DNA of 64,000 bases, taken from the NCBI RefSeq assembly GCF_007830515.1, contig NZ_VLKT01000010.1:1-64000 (forward strand). The letters are read 5' to 3'. The notes under the pieces are model-generated. The model saw only the letters and a program-made list of their open reading frames with translations, made no database searches and was not told the DNA's origin. The DNA is from Mesorhizobium tianshanense. GTDB taxonomy: Bacteria; Pseudomonadota; Alphaproteobacteria; Rhizobiales; Rhizobiaceae. A program made the translations under genes and the position numbers. Positions 16,415 through 25,546 of the stretch are shown piece after piece (position 1 is the stretch's first letter; the number at the start of each line of letters is the position of its first letter).

Positions 16415-17485
16415 TCACCCGTCCTCGGGGAAGAGATGGGCCAAGGCCGTGTCGAATATGAGTTCCAGAGCGTCACCCGGTTCAAATATCTTGTCCTCAT
16501 CGAAGGCCGCGATGAGCTCGCGATCGTCGCGAAGCATCAGGTCCACGACCGTTTCGCTGCCCAGCCGCTCGGCAAGTGCTACGGTGCCGTGCAGCATGCC
16601 CTTTCCAGACGGCGCCTCCCGCAGGTACTGCGGACGGATACCCAGGATGGCCTTGCCGCCTTTCCGGAAGGGGCGGCTTCTGGTCGCGACCCTGATCGGC
16701 TCCAGGGATTGGTTGCCGACCGTCGCCGCTTCGCCGTCAAGGTCGAGAATGTCGACAATCAGGAAATTCATCGACGGAGCTCCTAGAAAGCCGGCTACGA
16801 ACCTGTTGGCCGGCTCGTGATAGAGCTCCATCGGTGCTCCGATCTGCATGACTTCACCGTCCTTCAGGACCACGATCCTGTCAGCCAGCGTCATCGCCTC
16901 GACCTGGTCGTGGGTGACATAGATCATTGTTGCGCCCAGCTGCCTGCGCAGCCGGCCGATTTCCATGCGCATATCCATGCGCAGGGCTGCGTCGAGATTG
17001 GAGAGCGGCTCGTCGAACAGGAATACGGCCGGTTTCCGCGTGATTGCGCGCCCGATAGCGACTCGCTGGCGCTGGCCGCCCGAAAGCTGGCTTGGGCGGC
17101 GGTCGAGCAAATGCTCCATTTGCAGGATGCGTGCGGCCTCGGCGACCTTCTGCTCCTTTTCCGGCTTGGAAGCGCCCGCAATGGTAAGACCGAACGCCAT
17201 ATTCTCGCGCACGGTCATGTGCGGAAAGATGGCATAGCTCTGGAAAACCATCGCCACACCGCGTTCTTTGGGTTGGAGCTCGTTGACCACCCGGCCCCCG
17301 ATCTCGAGGGTGCCTTCGGTTATGTCCTCGAGCCCGGCGATCATGCGTAGCAAGGTGGACTTCCCGCAGCCCGACGGTCCGATAAAGACGACGAATTCGC
17401 CATCGTTGATGTGGATGTCGACTCCTTTGACGACGTCGACGCGACCATATGATTTCTTGACGCCCTTGAACGAGACCTCAGCCAT
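16415..17485 (-). CDS. Sugar ABC transporter ATP-binding protein (UgpC/MalK family)
   Basis: The 356-residue ATPase energises the sugar importer encoded just upstream. It has Walker A GPSGCGKST at residues 36-44, the signature LSGGQRQR, Walker B VFLFDEPLSNLDA, the switch His in YVTHDQ, and a C-terminal TOBE regulatory domain (ILGIRPQYL onward). The start overlaps the stop of the upstream 49-codon ORF (ATGGCTGA), so expression is probably coupled to it. The protein may serve several importers, as MalK-type ATPases often do. Confidence 0.93.
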   Translation of the reverse strand: MAEVSFKGVKKSYGRVDVVKGVDIHINDGEFVVFIGPSGCGKSTLLRMIAGLEDITEGTLEIGGRVVNELQPKERGVAMVFQSYAIFPHMTVRENMAFGLTIAGASKPEKEQKVAEAARILQMEHLLDRRPSQLSGGQRQRVAIGRAITRKPAVFLFDEPLSNLDAALRMDMRMEIGRLRRQLGATMIYVTHDQVEAMTLADRIVVLKDGEVMQIGAPMELYHEPANRFVAGFLGAPSMNFLIVDILDLDGEAATVGNQSLEPIRVATRSRPFRKGGKAILGIRPQYLREAPSGKGMLHGTVALAERLGSETVVDLMLRDDRELIAAFDEDKIFEPGDALELIFDTALAHLFPEDG

Positions 17486-17627
17486 AAGCGGTGGCTCCCG
17501 TTCCCATGTGCCGCAATTCGGGATCACCGATCGATTTACCGGCCTTGAGGAAATGGCTGTGCTGGCGCTTGCCGTCATGAACATGCCAGCCGCTCCAGAT
17601 CCACTCGTCTTTGAGTACGGGAACCAT
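17478..17627 (-). CDS. 49-residue ORF, possible truncated glycosidase start, coupled to the ABC ATPase
   Basis: The ORF starts at ATG 17627 with AGGAAGG five bases upstream and reads MVPVLKDEWIWSGWHVHDGK, then HSHFLKAGKSIGDPELRHMG. This resembles, from memory, the first ~45 residues of GH43/GH32/GH68-like enzymes that accompany sugar ABC operons (W-x-W-x2-W plus SLGDPELRH), which normally continue for about 300 residues. Here a stop follows directly and overlaps the ATPase start by 8 bases. It may be a decayed glycosidase, kept as a translation leader, or a genuine small protein. It sits 17 bases after the MalG-type permease gene. Confidence 0.55.
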   Translation of the reverse strand: MVPVLKDEWIWSGWHVHDGKRQHSHFLKAGKSIGDPELRHMGTGATAYG

Positions 17628-17643
17628 TTTGCCTTCCTTGTAT

Positions 17644-18519
17644 TCAGCCCTTCACACCGGTCGAGGCGATCGATGCGATGAAGGCGCGCTGCAGGAAGAG
17701 ATAGAAGATCAGCACCGGGACGGTGATAAGGGTGAGATAAGCCATGACCTCGCCCCAAGCGACGTTGAGTTGAAAGAAGTAGCCGAGACCGACCATGACC
17801 GGGCGGTGGTTTTCCTGTTGCACCACGATGAGCGGCCAGAGATATTGGTTGTACATGACGAGGAACTTCAGGATGGCGGCGGTCGCCAGAACCGGCCCTG
17901 AGAGTGGCATGACGACGCGATAGTAAACCTGCCACCAGCTCGCGCCCTCCACCCGGCTCGCCTCGATCAGCTCGCCCGGCAGCCCTTTGAAATACTGCAC
18001 GAACAGGAAGATCGTCAGCCCGTCGGCGATCCAGGGAATGATCTGCACCCGGTAGGTGTTGAGCCAGCCCAATTCCAGCCCGTTGAGCCCGATCCAGGGC
18101 AGTTTCGAGACCAGGAGCAGGAGCGGGATAGCGATGATCTCGAAAGGAATGATCAGCGTGGCGATGACGATCGAGAGCATCACATCGCGCCCCTTCCACC
18201 GCAGGAAAGTGAAGGAGAACGCGGCCAGCGAACAGATGAGCAGCGAAAGAACGACGGTCATCCCGGTGACCAGAACCGAGTTGAAGACGAACAGGCCGAC
18301 CGGCGCCCGCTGGAACGCCCCGAAATAATTGTCGAGGCTGATATCCCCCACGGGCAGGAAGGCACGCAGGCTGGAAGTGTCCGCGAGGAGCTGACTGTCG
18401 GGCTTGAAGCTCGAATTGATCATGAACACGAGCGGAAAGATGAAGATCAGCGCGATCAGGCATAGCACCAGGTAGCGGACGAAGAGCCTCAGGCCGTAAT
18501 TGTCGGGATTGATGACCAT
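17644..18519 (-). CDS. Sugar ABC transporter permease (MalG family)
   Basis: The 291-residue inner-membrane permease has six spans. The EAA loop reads YFKGLPGELIEASRVEGASWWQVYYRVVMPLSGP, the canonical MalG-type contact site for the ATPase. The N-terminal FPLVFMINSSFKPDSQL is typical of carbohydrate uptake family 1 permeases. It begins one base after the stop of the MalF-type permease, so the two are co-translated. It works with the other permease, the binding protein and the ATPase in this cluster. Confidence 0.93.
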   Translation of the reverse strand: MVINPDNYGLRLFVRYLVLCLIALIFIFPLVFMINSSFKPDSQLLADTSSLRAFLPVGDISLDNYFGAFQRAPVGLFVFNSVLVTGMTVVLSLLICSLAAFSFTFLRWKGRDVMLSIVIATLIIPFEIIAIPLLLLVSKLPWIGLNGLELGWLNTYRVQIIPWIADGLTIFLFVQYFKGLPGELIEASRVEGASWWQVYYRVVMPLSGPVLATAAILKFLVMYNQYLWPLIVVQQENHRPVMVGLGYFFQLNVAWGEVMAYLTLITVPVLIFYLFLQRAFIASIASTGVKG

Positions 18520-18520
18520 C

Positions 18521-19588
18521 TTAACGCTCCCGTGTCAGCCAGCGCTGGATGAGTGAGATCGTCAGCACGATCACGAACAGGATGACCGAGATGGTCGAGC
18601 CGCCCGAGATGTCCTGCTTGCCGTAGCCGCGCTCAACCGCCTGGAAGACGAGGGTCTGGGTGCTGTCGCGCGGACCGCCATTGGTCATCACGTCGATCTG
18701 GGCGAAGAGCGCGAAGCCCTGCATGGTGATCACGATGAGGACAAGCACGGCGGTGTTGCGCAGGCCCGGCCAGGTGACATAGCGGAAGGTCTGCCATTTC
18801 GAAGCCCCTTCGATCGCGGCGGCCTCGTAGAGCGTGGGGCTGATCGTCTGCAACCCGGCCAGCCAGATGACCATGTGGAACCCGACGGCCTGCCATATCG
18901 ACATGGCCATGATCGCGGGCAGCGCCGTCGAGGGATTGCCCAGCCAGTCGACGGGCTGGAAGAGGCCGAAGGTGAGGCCATGGAGGATGCTGTTCAACAG
19001 CCCGTTCTGGCCGTCATAGATGAACCGCCAGAGGAGCGAGACCACGACGATGGAGACCACCACCGGCATGAAGTAGATGGTCCGGAATACGTTGATGCCC
19101 CTGAGCTTCTGGTTGATGAGCAAAGAGAGTACCAGCGCGAGGCCGGCCTGCACCGGTGCCACGACCAGGACGAACAGGAAGGTGTTCACCAGCGCCTTCA
19201 TGAACACAACGTCGCTGGCGATGACGACCGTGACGTTCTCGCCGGACTGCCAGCGGAACCACTCGCGCATGCCGCGATACTGGGGATAGTCGTTGCTGCG
19301 GGTGATCTTACGCAGGCGCGGATACTGGATTTCGCCGGCCTCGTTTCGAACCACTTCGCCAGCATCGTCGCGCTCAGGCTCGAGGGTCACCACCGCAAGG
19401 CCCAGGAGCTGCCGATAGTTTTCCACCCCGACGAACTGGGTGGGGTTAGGCGACAGCAGCCGCTGATTTGTCAAGGAGAGACCGATCGCGAAGAAAAACG
19501 GCAGGACGACGAATATGACGATGAGTGCGAAGCCCGGCAGGGCGAATGTCCAGCCCGTCCGGTTCGACAGGGTTAGTTTCGACGCCAT
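18521..19588 (-). CDS. Sugar ABC transporter permease (MalF family)
   Basis: The 355-residue permease has the family's first span (GFALIVIFVVLPFFFAIGLSLTN), a larger-than-usual periplasmic loop of about 70 residues after it with acidic sequence (LEPERDDAGEVVRNEAGE), and the EAA loop LYEAAAIEGASKWQTFRYVTWPGLR. The start is set at ATG 19588; a GTG at 19603 is possible, but neither has a strong ribosome-binding site. Together with the MalG-type subunit it forms the membrane channel. Confidence 0.9.
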   Translation of the reverse strand: MASKLTLSNRTGWTFALPGFALIVIFVVLPFFFAIGLSLTNQRLLSPNPTQFVGVENYRQLLGLAVVTLEPERDDAGEVVRNEAGEIQYPRLRKITRSNDYPQYRGMREWFRWQSGENVTVVIASDVVFMKALVNTFLFVLVVAPVQAGLALVLSLLINQKLRGINVFRTIYFMPVVVSIVVVSLLWRFIYDGQNGLLNSILHGLTFGLFQPVDWLGNPSTALPAIMAMSIWQAVGFHMVIWLAGLQTISPTLYEAAAIEGASKWQTFRYVTWPGLRNTAVLVLIVITMQGFALFAQIDVMTNGGPRDSTQTLVFQAVERGYGKQDISGGSTISVILFVIVLTISLIQRWLTRER

Positions 19589-19657
19589 TTGCGATATCCG
19601 CACAGGAAGCTAGAAAGCGTGGAGTCCGCGGCTGGCGCGGAGCCCGGTGCGATAGAA

Positions 19658-20920
19658 CTAGCGGTGACCGTAGCCGTCGTTGTTTTCGATGTCGGCGTCG
19701 ATCTCGTCGACGGCCGCATCGAGCGTATCGGCCACGTCGGCACCGTTTGCGATGTCGGCCACTGCCTTGGTGAAGACCTTGGACTGGACCACGTAGCCCG
19801 GAGTGATCGGGCGCACCAGAGCTTGTGCTTTGGAGAGGTCGAAGAACATTGCGAGCGTGCCGCCATCCTTGTAGTTCTTTGTCATCTGTGCCGCCGAGGG
19901 CGTGGGCGGGATCAGGCCGATGCCGTCGGAGAAGGCAGCCAGATACTTGTCCTGCGTGGCGAACTTGATGAACTCGGCAGCACCTTCCGGATGCTTGGAC
20001 TTGGCCGAGACGCCGAACTGCCAGGAGCCCGCACCGATCTTGCTGCCCGCGCCGAAGTTGGGGGCTGGAAGGAAGACAACGTCGTCTACGGCTGCCATCG
20101 TCTCCACCGCGCGCCAATTGCCATTCCACTGGAACGCGAACTTACCGTCGATGAAGCCGGTTTGCTGATCGGCGGGGTCCTCACTGGTGCCAGGCGCATA
20201 GCCGTCGGTGAAGAGCGATTGCCACCACTTGCCAAAAGCCTGCGCAGCCTCGCCGTTTAGCGCGCCTTCCGCGGTCCGGTAGGTCGAACGGTCGACAATG
20301 TCCCCGCCAAAACTCTGCAGGAACGGCGAGAAGGCATAGGAGTACCACTCGGCTTGGTCGTTCATGCCGAGATCGAGGGCATATTCATACTTGGCCGAGG
20401 CCTTGGCGGCATCGAGCGCGGCCATGAATTCCTCGCGCGACCAGGGCTTGTCGAGGGTCGGAGTGCGCAGGCCCAGCTCCTTCAACGTCGACTGGCGTGC
20501 AAAAAGCGCCACCGCTGCGTCCCACAGACCGATCGAATAGAGCTTGCCGTCCCACACACCTTTGGTGCCGGGCAGGAAGTCGGCGAACTCGCTCTCGTCG
20601 ATCGGCAGCGGCTGCAGATAGCCGGCCCAGGCCCAATTGGGCATGATGGGCCCGTCCACATCCAAGATGTCGGGCAGGTTTCCCGCCAAGGCTGCCGCCG
20701 CGATGGAATCGTTGTAGGTCTTCTCTGGGAAGCTCTCGATGCTCACCGTCCAGTCGGACTGGCTGGTGTTGAAGTCGGAGATGATCTGGTTGAGGATTTT
20801 CGACTCCACCTCATTGCCGGCGCCGTGATACCACATGGTCAACTTCGTCTGCGCCACCGCGGGCACACACAGACAGGTCGACGCGATCATCGCTCCGGCG
20901 AGGTGTTTTGTCAGTTTCAT
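19658..20920 (-). CDS. Sugar-binding protein of ABC importer (family 1)
   Basis: This periplasmic solute-binding protein of 420 residues has a signal peptide ending PAVAQ, then KLTMWYHGAGNEVESKILNQ, the usual start of MalE/UgpB-type proteins, and later the conserved ADFLPGTKGVWDGKLYSIGLWD and WQFGVSAKSKHPEGAAEFIKF segments. The ligand is not identifiable. The possible glycosidase fragment downstream hints at a plant-derived oligosaccharide, perhaps a fructoside, but that is only an inference. It is the first gene of the operon and its promoter must lie in 20921-21372. Confidence 0.92.
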   Translation of the reverse strand: MKLTKHLAGAMIASTCLCVPAVAQTKLTMWYHGAGNEVESKILNQIISDFNTSQSDWTVSIESFPEKTYNDSIAAAALAGNLPDILDVDGPIMPNWAWAGYLQPLPIDESEFADFLPGTKGVWDGKLYSIGLWDAAVALFARQSTLKELGLRTPTLDKPWSREEFMAALDAAKASAKYEYALDLGMNDQAEWYSYAFSPFLQSFGGDIVDRSTYRTAEGALNGEAAQAFGKWWQSLFTDGYAPGTSEDPADQQTGFIDGKFAFQWNGNWRAVETMAAVDDVVFLPAPNFGAGSKIGAGSWQFGVSAKSKHPEGAAEFIKFATQDKYLAAFSDGIGLIPPTPSAAQMTKNYKDGGTLAMFFDLSKAQALVRPITPGYVVQSKVFTKAVADIANGADVADTLDAAVDEIDADIENNDGYGHR

Positions 20921-21372
20921 TGGTTGTTCCTCCCTTTTGACGTAAGGACGCTGACGAATTCAAAGTCAGCCCCGAGTGCCGCCATGACACCGGCGTCCTG
21001 GTTCCGGGCCGAGCGCTGCGGCCCTTAATGAGGTCCAGCAATGTTTGCGGAAGCCGGAAGCATTTGCAACCGCGCTATCTCATCCAGCGTTTCGGAGCAG
21101 AAGGTCGGTGGCGATTTCCTCTCGTCAATTCCCGGGCACCACTACGGAGATAGAAGCTCACCTAGGACGATTTCATCGTCCGTCAACTTTCTCCCCCAGC
21201 CCGCGTTCAATGCGGCCTGAGCGGCTCCCCGGGGGTAGACACGCTTGTGATGTGTACATGATCGCTTGACGCATCGCATGAACGGTCGGTCTGCGAACCT
21301 GGCGATGAGGCAGAAGTTCGAGGCCTAGGCGACCGAGATGCGGATTTGTGGCTCTGTTCCGGGAGCGGATAA
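20921..21372. other. Intergenic region upstream of the sugar importer
   Basis: These 452 bases contain no convincing gene. The part next to 20920 carries the leader and a GGAGG-type ribosome-binding site for the binding-protein gene, read on the minus strand. I see no clear operator palindrome and no regulator gene next to it, which is unusual since most rhizobial sugar operons carry a LacI or GntR gene. Confidence 0.5.
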
Positions 21373-21447
21373 TGGTGGGCGATGCAGGGATTGAACCTGC
21401 GACCCCACCCGTGTGAAGGGTGTGCTCTCCCGCTGAGCTAATCGCCC
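21373..21447 (-). tRNA. tRNA-Val (anticodon CAC)
   Basis: Read on the minus strand the 75-base gene starts GGGCGAT at 21447 and ends with an encoded ACCA at 21376-21373. The acceptor stem GGGCGAT pairs with ATCGCCC, the T-arm has GGTTCAATC, and the anticodon stem CACCC/GGGTG encloses the loop TTCACAC, giving anticodon CAC. All four arms fold, so this is a confident tRNA-Val call. Confidence 0.97.
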
Positions 21448-21574
21448 GCTCGTTGCCCGAAGGCCAAGCGCGCCGCGATATAAGGGAGGCCGGCCGAGGA
21501 AGTCAAGGCGATGTCCGGGCGTTCCGACGAAGACCGGATGCAACCCGGCTGGAGCGACCCGGTCGCTGTCGCGC

Positions 21575-22258
21575 TCAGCGCCCCGCAGCCGCAATCAGGC
21601 GTTCGGCCAGACCGAGCGTCAGCGCATCGAAATGCGAAATCACCGCCGACGGTTCGAATTCGCGCACATGGCGATCGGTGTAGCCGAAATCGACCGCCAC
21701 CACGGGAATGCCGGCGGCCTTGGCCGTATCGATGTCGGTCTGCGAATCACCCACCATCAGCGCGCGGTGCGGATCGCCGCCGGCCAGCGCAATGGTTTCG
21801 GTCAGGTGGCGCGGGTCTGGCTTGCGGAACGCAAACGTATCCTGACCGCAAATCGCAGCGAAATGCTTCGCCAGGCCAAGTGCCTCGATCAGCGCCACCG
21901 AGTTGGCTTCGTATTTGTTCGTGCAGACGGCCAAGAGATAACCGGCTGCCTCGAATCGGGCGATGGTCTCGACGACGCCGGGGTAGGGGCGCGATTTGCC
22001 CGGGATGTTGTCGGTGTAATGATCGAGAAACCGTTTCAGTAACCGGTCGTGTTCCTCGACGGCCAGCGATCTCTGCTGCGCGGCATGCGCGCGCTCGATC
22101 ATCACCCGCCCGCCATGGCCGACGAAGCGCCTGAAGCCGACCTCGTCGACGGCTGCGAGTTCGCTGGCGGCAAGGCTGTGGTTGAGGCTGTCGAGCAGGT
22201 CCGGCGCCGTGTCGATCAGCGTCCCGTCGAGGTCGAACACGATAATCGGTCGGGTCAT
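21575..22258 (-). CDS. gph: Phosphoglycolate phosphatase
   Basis: The 227-residue HAD-superfamily phosphatase hydrolyses 2-phosphoglycolate, clearing a by-product of DNA repair and oxygenation. It has the nucleophile motif DLDGT (Asp9, Asp11), a cap domain with FRRFVGHGG, motif II in VCTNK, Lys in FRKPDPRHL and the acidic motif [15 protein letters not shown]. The start is ATG 22258; the longer upstream reading lacks HAD sequence. It is divergent from rpiA, with 154 bases between the starts, a gene order common in Rhizobiales. Confidence 0.92.
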   Translation of the reverse strand: MTRPIIVFDLDGTLIDTAPDLLDSLNHSLAASELAAVDEVGFRRFVGHGGRVMIERAHAAQQRSLAVEEHDRLLKRFLDHYTDNIPGKSRPYPGVVETIARFEAAGYLLAVCTNKYEANSVALIEALGLAKHFAAICGQDTFAFRKPDPRHLTETIALAGGDPHRALMVGDSQTDIDTAKAAGIPVVAVDFGYTDRHVREFEPSAVISHFDALTLGLAERLIAAAGR

Positions 22259-22412
22259 GGCCTGTCCTGTGGCGATTGCGTCGTTGGCAGGCGATAGCCG
22301 CTGCGATCCATTCAGGCAAGCGGTGCTTGATCGGTCCACAGCCAAGGTCTTTGACCGGACTGGCAAAGATGCTAGGAGCGCCGAAACAAATTTTGAGGGC
22401 GCGACTCAAAGC

Positions 22413-23144
22413 ATGGATGCGAGGCAATTGAAGGTCGAGGCGGCACGGGCAGCGCTTGCCCATGTGAGTGACGGCATGCGGCTAGGCATCGGCACCGGCT
22501 CGACGGCCGAGGAGTTCGTGCGGCTGCTCGCCGAAAAGGTCGCCACCGGCCTCACCATTTTCGGCGTGCCGACCTCGGAGCGCACCGCCATCCTTTGCGG
22601 CGAGCTCGGTGTGCCGCTGTCGACGCTGGAGGAAACGCCCGAACTCGATCTTACCATCGACGGCGCCGACGAGATCGATCCGGCGCTGACATTGATCAAG
22701 GGCGGCGGCGGCGCGCTGCTGCGCGAAAAGATCGTGGCGGCGGCTTCCGCCCGCATGATCGTCATTGCCGACCATTCGAAGATGGTCGAGACGCTCGGCC
22801 GTTTTCCGCTGCCCATAGAGGTCAACCAGTTCGGCCTGCGTGCCACGGAAATCGCGGTCGCCGCGGCGGCCGGAAGGCTCGGTCTTTCCGGTCCCGTCAC
22901 ATTGAGGATGACGGGGAGCCAGCCTTTTGTTACAGACGGCGGCCATTTTATCCTCGATGCATCTTTTGGCCGCATTCCGGATACAAGAGCGCTTTCGAAT
23001 GCTCTCCATGCCATTCCAGGCGTGGTCGAGCATGGTCTTTTCATCGGGCTGGCATCAGTGGCCATCATCGCCGGCAGCGACGGCATCCAAACCGTCCATG
23101 CCGCCCGAAAACCAGGGAGTTCTATCGATCATGACGTTGCATAA
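22413..23144 (+). CDS. rpiA: Ribose-5-phosphate isomerase A
   Basis: RpiA interconverts ribose 5-phosphate and ribulose 5-phosphate in the pentose phosphate pathway. The 243-residue protein has [11 protein letters not shown] (25-35), DGADEID (83-89) and [11 protein letters not shown] (96-106), the last containing the catalytic Glu105. The ATG at 22413 gives standard length. Its 3' end overlaps the DUF2059 gene by 14 bases, so the two are probably co-transcribed. Confidence 0.95.
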   Translation: MDARQLKVEAARAALAHVSDGMRLGIGTGSTAEEFVRLLAEKVATGLTIFGVPTSERTAILCGELGVPLSTLEETPELDLTIDGADEIDPALTLIKGGGGALLREKIVAAASARMIVIADHSKMVETLGRFPLPIEVNQFGLRATEIAVAAAAGRLGLSGPVTLRMTGSQPFVTDGGHFILDASFGRIPDTRALSNALHAIPGVVEHGLFIGLASVAIIAGSDGIQTVHAARKPGSSIDHDVA

Positions 23145-23694
23145 CCGGGTTCGCCGTCTTTCTGCCATTCTGGCAGCTTCAGCCGTCTTTGCGTTTTCAT
23201 CGCCGGCGTTCTCGCAGGACGTCAGTGACGGGCATCTGAAGGCGGCCCGCGCCGCGGTCGCGGCGATCCACGCGACGGACCCGTTCGACAACATCCTGCC
23301 GCAGGCCGCCGCCGCGCTTCAGCAGCAGCTTATCCAGAAGAACCCGGACATGCAGGAACTGATCGGCAGGACCATCAGCGAAAAGGCGCTGGCGCTGGCC
23401 TCGCGCCGTGCCGATCTCGAGAAGGAAGCAGCCATGGCCTATGCCAAGGTGTTTTCCGAAAAAGAGCTTACCGACATCGCCGCTTTCTACAATTCCGATT
23501 CCGGCAAGAAGCTGCTCGACAGCGGCCCGGCCGTGACGCGTGAATTGGTCAAGGCCGCCGACATCTGGCAGAACGGCGTCGCCCGCGATCTCGCACAGCA
23601 GGTCGGCGAAACGCTGGCCGCGGCGGCGAAGGCCGCGGCGCCGGCGGCACCGGCGAATGCCGCTGGCACGCAGCCGGAAGCACCGAAGAACTGA
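23131..23694 (+). CDS. DUF2059 exported protein
   Basis: The 187-residue product has a signal peptide ending PAFSQ, followed by an all-helical DUF2059 domain ([34 protein letters not shown] is the hallmark stretch) and an alanine/proline-rich tail. It is expected in the periplasm; function unknown. It overlaps the end of rpiA by 14 bases and precedes glutathione reductase by 152 bases, an arrangement often preserved in Mesorhizobium-type genomes. Confidence 0.85.
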   Translation: MTLHNRVRRLSAILAASAVFAFSSPAFSQDVSDGHLKAARAAVAAIHATDPFDNILPQAAAALQQQLIQKNPDMQELIGRTISEKALALASRRADLEKEAAMAYAKVFSEKELTDIAAFYNSDSGKKLLDSGPAVTRELVKAADIWQNGVARDLAQQVGETLAAAAKAAAPAAPANAAGTQPEAPKN

Positions 23695-23846
23695 GCATAT
23701 TTTCCAGGCGGCGTTGTCGCTGCTGGACCGGAAAGCCCGGCCTCCGTTGCGCGTCCGACGGCATGCGCGGCGTTGTAGCCCGGGCTTTTCTTTTGGTGGT
23801 TTGCAGCCTACCTGTCTCGGACGCTTGAAGGGCAAGGAGCCGCACC

Positions 23847-25235
23847 ATGGCCGGTTACGACTACGATCTTTTCGTCATCGGCGGCGGCTCCGGCGGGGTG
23901 AGGGCGGCGCGCGTGGCGGCGGCGCTCGGCAAGCGCGTCGGCATTGCCGAGGAATACCGCTATGGCGGCACCTGCGTCATTCGCGGGTGCGTGCCGAAGA
24001 AACTCTACGTCTATGCCTCGCAGTTCCCCGAACACTTTGCCGACGCCGCCGGCTATGGCTGGACCGTGCCGCAGGCGAGCTTCGACTGGCAAACATTGGT
24101 TGCCAACAAGGATCGCGAGATCAGCCGGCTGGAAGCCATCTACAAGAAGAATGTACAAGGCGCCGGCGGCGAGACGTTTCAGTCTCGCGCCATGCTGGTC
24201 GATCCGCATGTGGTGCATCTTCTCGGCGAGGACCGCACCGTCACGGCCGACCAGATTCTCATCGCTACCGGCGGCCGCCCAGCGCCGCACCCGGCTCTGC
24301 CCGGCCACGAATATTGCATCTTTTCCAATGAAGCCTTCGACCTCCAGGAATTGCCGAAGGCGATCATGATCGAGGGCGGCGGCTATATCGCCGTCGAATT
24401 CGCCAACATCTTTCACGGCCTCGGCGTCGACACCACGCTGGTCTATCGCGGCAAGGAGATACTTTCCCGCTTCGATATGGATCTGCGGCGCATGCTGCAC
24501 GAGACGATGGAGAAGAAGGGGATAAGAATTCTCTGTCACGCCGTGTCCGAATGGATCAGGAAGCGGCCGGACGGACGGCTCGACGCGCTCCTCACCGGCG
24601 GCAAGGTGCTGACGGTCGACCAGGTCATGCTTGCGATCGGCCGCCTTCCCAATGCCGAAAACATGGGTCTTGAGGGCGTTGGCATCGAGATGACCCAGAC
24701 CGGCGCCATCAATGTGGATCAATATTCGCGCACCAACATCGACAATATCTGGGCGATCGGCGACGTCACCAACCGCGTGCAGTTGACGCCGGTGGCGATC
24801 CACGAGGCGATGTGTTTCGTCGAGACCGCCTTCAAGGGCAACCCGACCGCGCCCGACCATGATACGATCGCCACCGCCGTCTTTTCACAACCCGAAATCG
24901 GTACGGTTGGCCTGTCGGAAGACGAGGCCGTCAAGCGTTTTTCCGATCTTGAGATCTACCGCGCCACCTTCCGGCCGATGCGGCACACACTGTCCGGCCG
25001 CGACGAAAGGATGCTGATGAAGCTGGTGGTCGACGGTGCCTCGAAAAAAGTGCTCGGCGCCCATATCCTCGGGCCGGACGCCGGCGAGATGGCGCAGCTT
25101 CTCGGCATCCCGCTGAAGGCCGGGCTGACCAAGGATGATTTCGACCGTACGATGGCCGTGCACCCGACCGCCGCGGAAGAACTCGTCACCATGTACAAGC
25201 CGACCTACCGGGTGAAGGACGGCGAGCGCGTCTGA
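23847..25235 (+). CDS. gor: Glutathione-disulfide reductase
   Basis: This FAD- and NADPH-dependent enzyme reduces oxidised glutathione in the cytosol. The 462-residue protein has the FAD-binding GGGSGGVRAA, the redox-active disulfide GGTCVIRGCVPKK (Cys43 and Cys48), the NADPH site around EGGGYIAVEFANI, and the C-terminal catalytic His in VHPTAAEE. The CxxxxC spacing and the absence of a lipoamide- or mercury-type insert fit glutathione reductase. A clear GGAGC ribosome-binding site precedes the ATG. Confidence 0.95.
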   Translation: MAGYDYDLFVIGGGSGGVRAARVAAALGKRVGIAEEYRYGGTCVIRGCVPKKLYVYASQFPEHFADAAGYGWTVPQASFDWQTLVANKDREISRLEAIYKKNVQGAGGETFQSRAMLVDPHVVHLLGEDRTVTADQILIATGGRPAPHPALPGHEYCIFSNEAFDLQELPKAIMIEGGGYIAVEFANIFHGLGVDTTLVYRGKEILSRFDMDLRRMLHETMEKKGIRILCHAVSEWIRKRPDGRLDALLTGGKVLTVDQVMLAIGRLPNAENMGLEGVGIEMTQTGAINVDQYSRTNIDNIWAIGDVTNRVQLTPVAIHEAMCFVETAFKGNPTAPDHDTIATAVFSQPEIGTVGLSEDEAVKRFSDLEIYRATFRPMRHTLSGRDERMLMKLVVDGASKKVLGAHILGPDAGEMAQLLGIPLKAGLTKDDFDRTMAVHPTAAEELVTMYKPTYRVKDGERV

Positions 25236-25546
25236 GGTTCCGCCCGTATCGTCACCAACGGAGCATTCCTTGCATGCGACCAATGGTGCGGGTCGCTCGA
25301 CCGCAACTTTGGCCGGCGCCTTGATCAGGTCGTCGACCGGGCTGTCGAGGAGGGCGCATCGTTGGCGCCTTTGTCCTGGTCGCCCCGGCGCGAACGGCCT
25401 CGACGTTGCGCGACGCGATCTATGGCCGGCTGGGCTGATTGTACCCTCCTGCCGGTCGCCTCTCGCGCAGGATCACCAGCGACACTGCAAAACAGATCAC
25501 CAGTCCGGGTGAGACGCCACGGTGGACTGCGATTGTTGTGTCGCCG
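25236..25546. other. Intergenic region between gor and the BacA-like transporter
   Basis: These 311 bases separate convergent genes. One frame on the plus strand ends FVLVAPARTASTLRDAIYGR followed by a stop near 25437, which looks like a protein C-terminus, but no start or family match supports a gene. It may be a decayed gene end. No convincing terminator hairpin was found. Confidence 0.35.
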
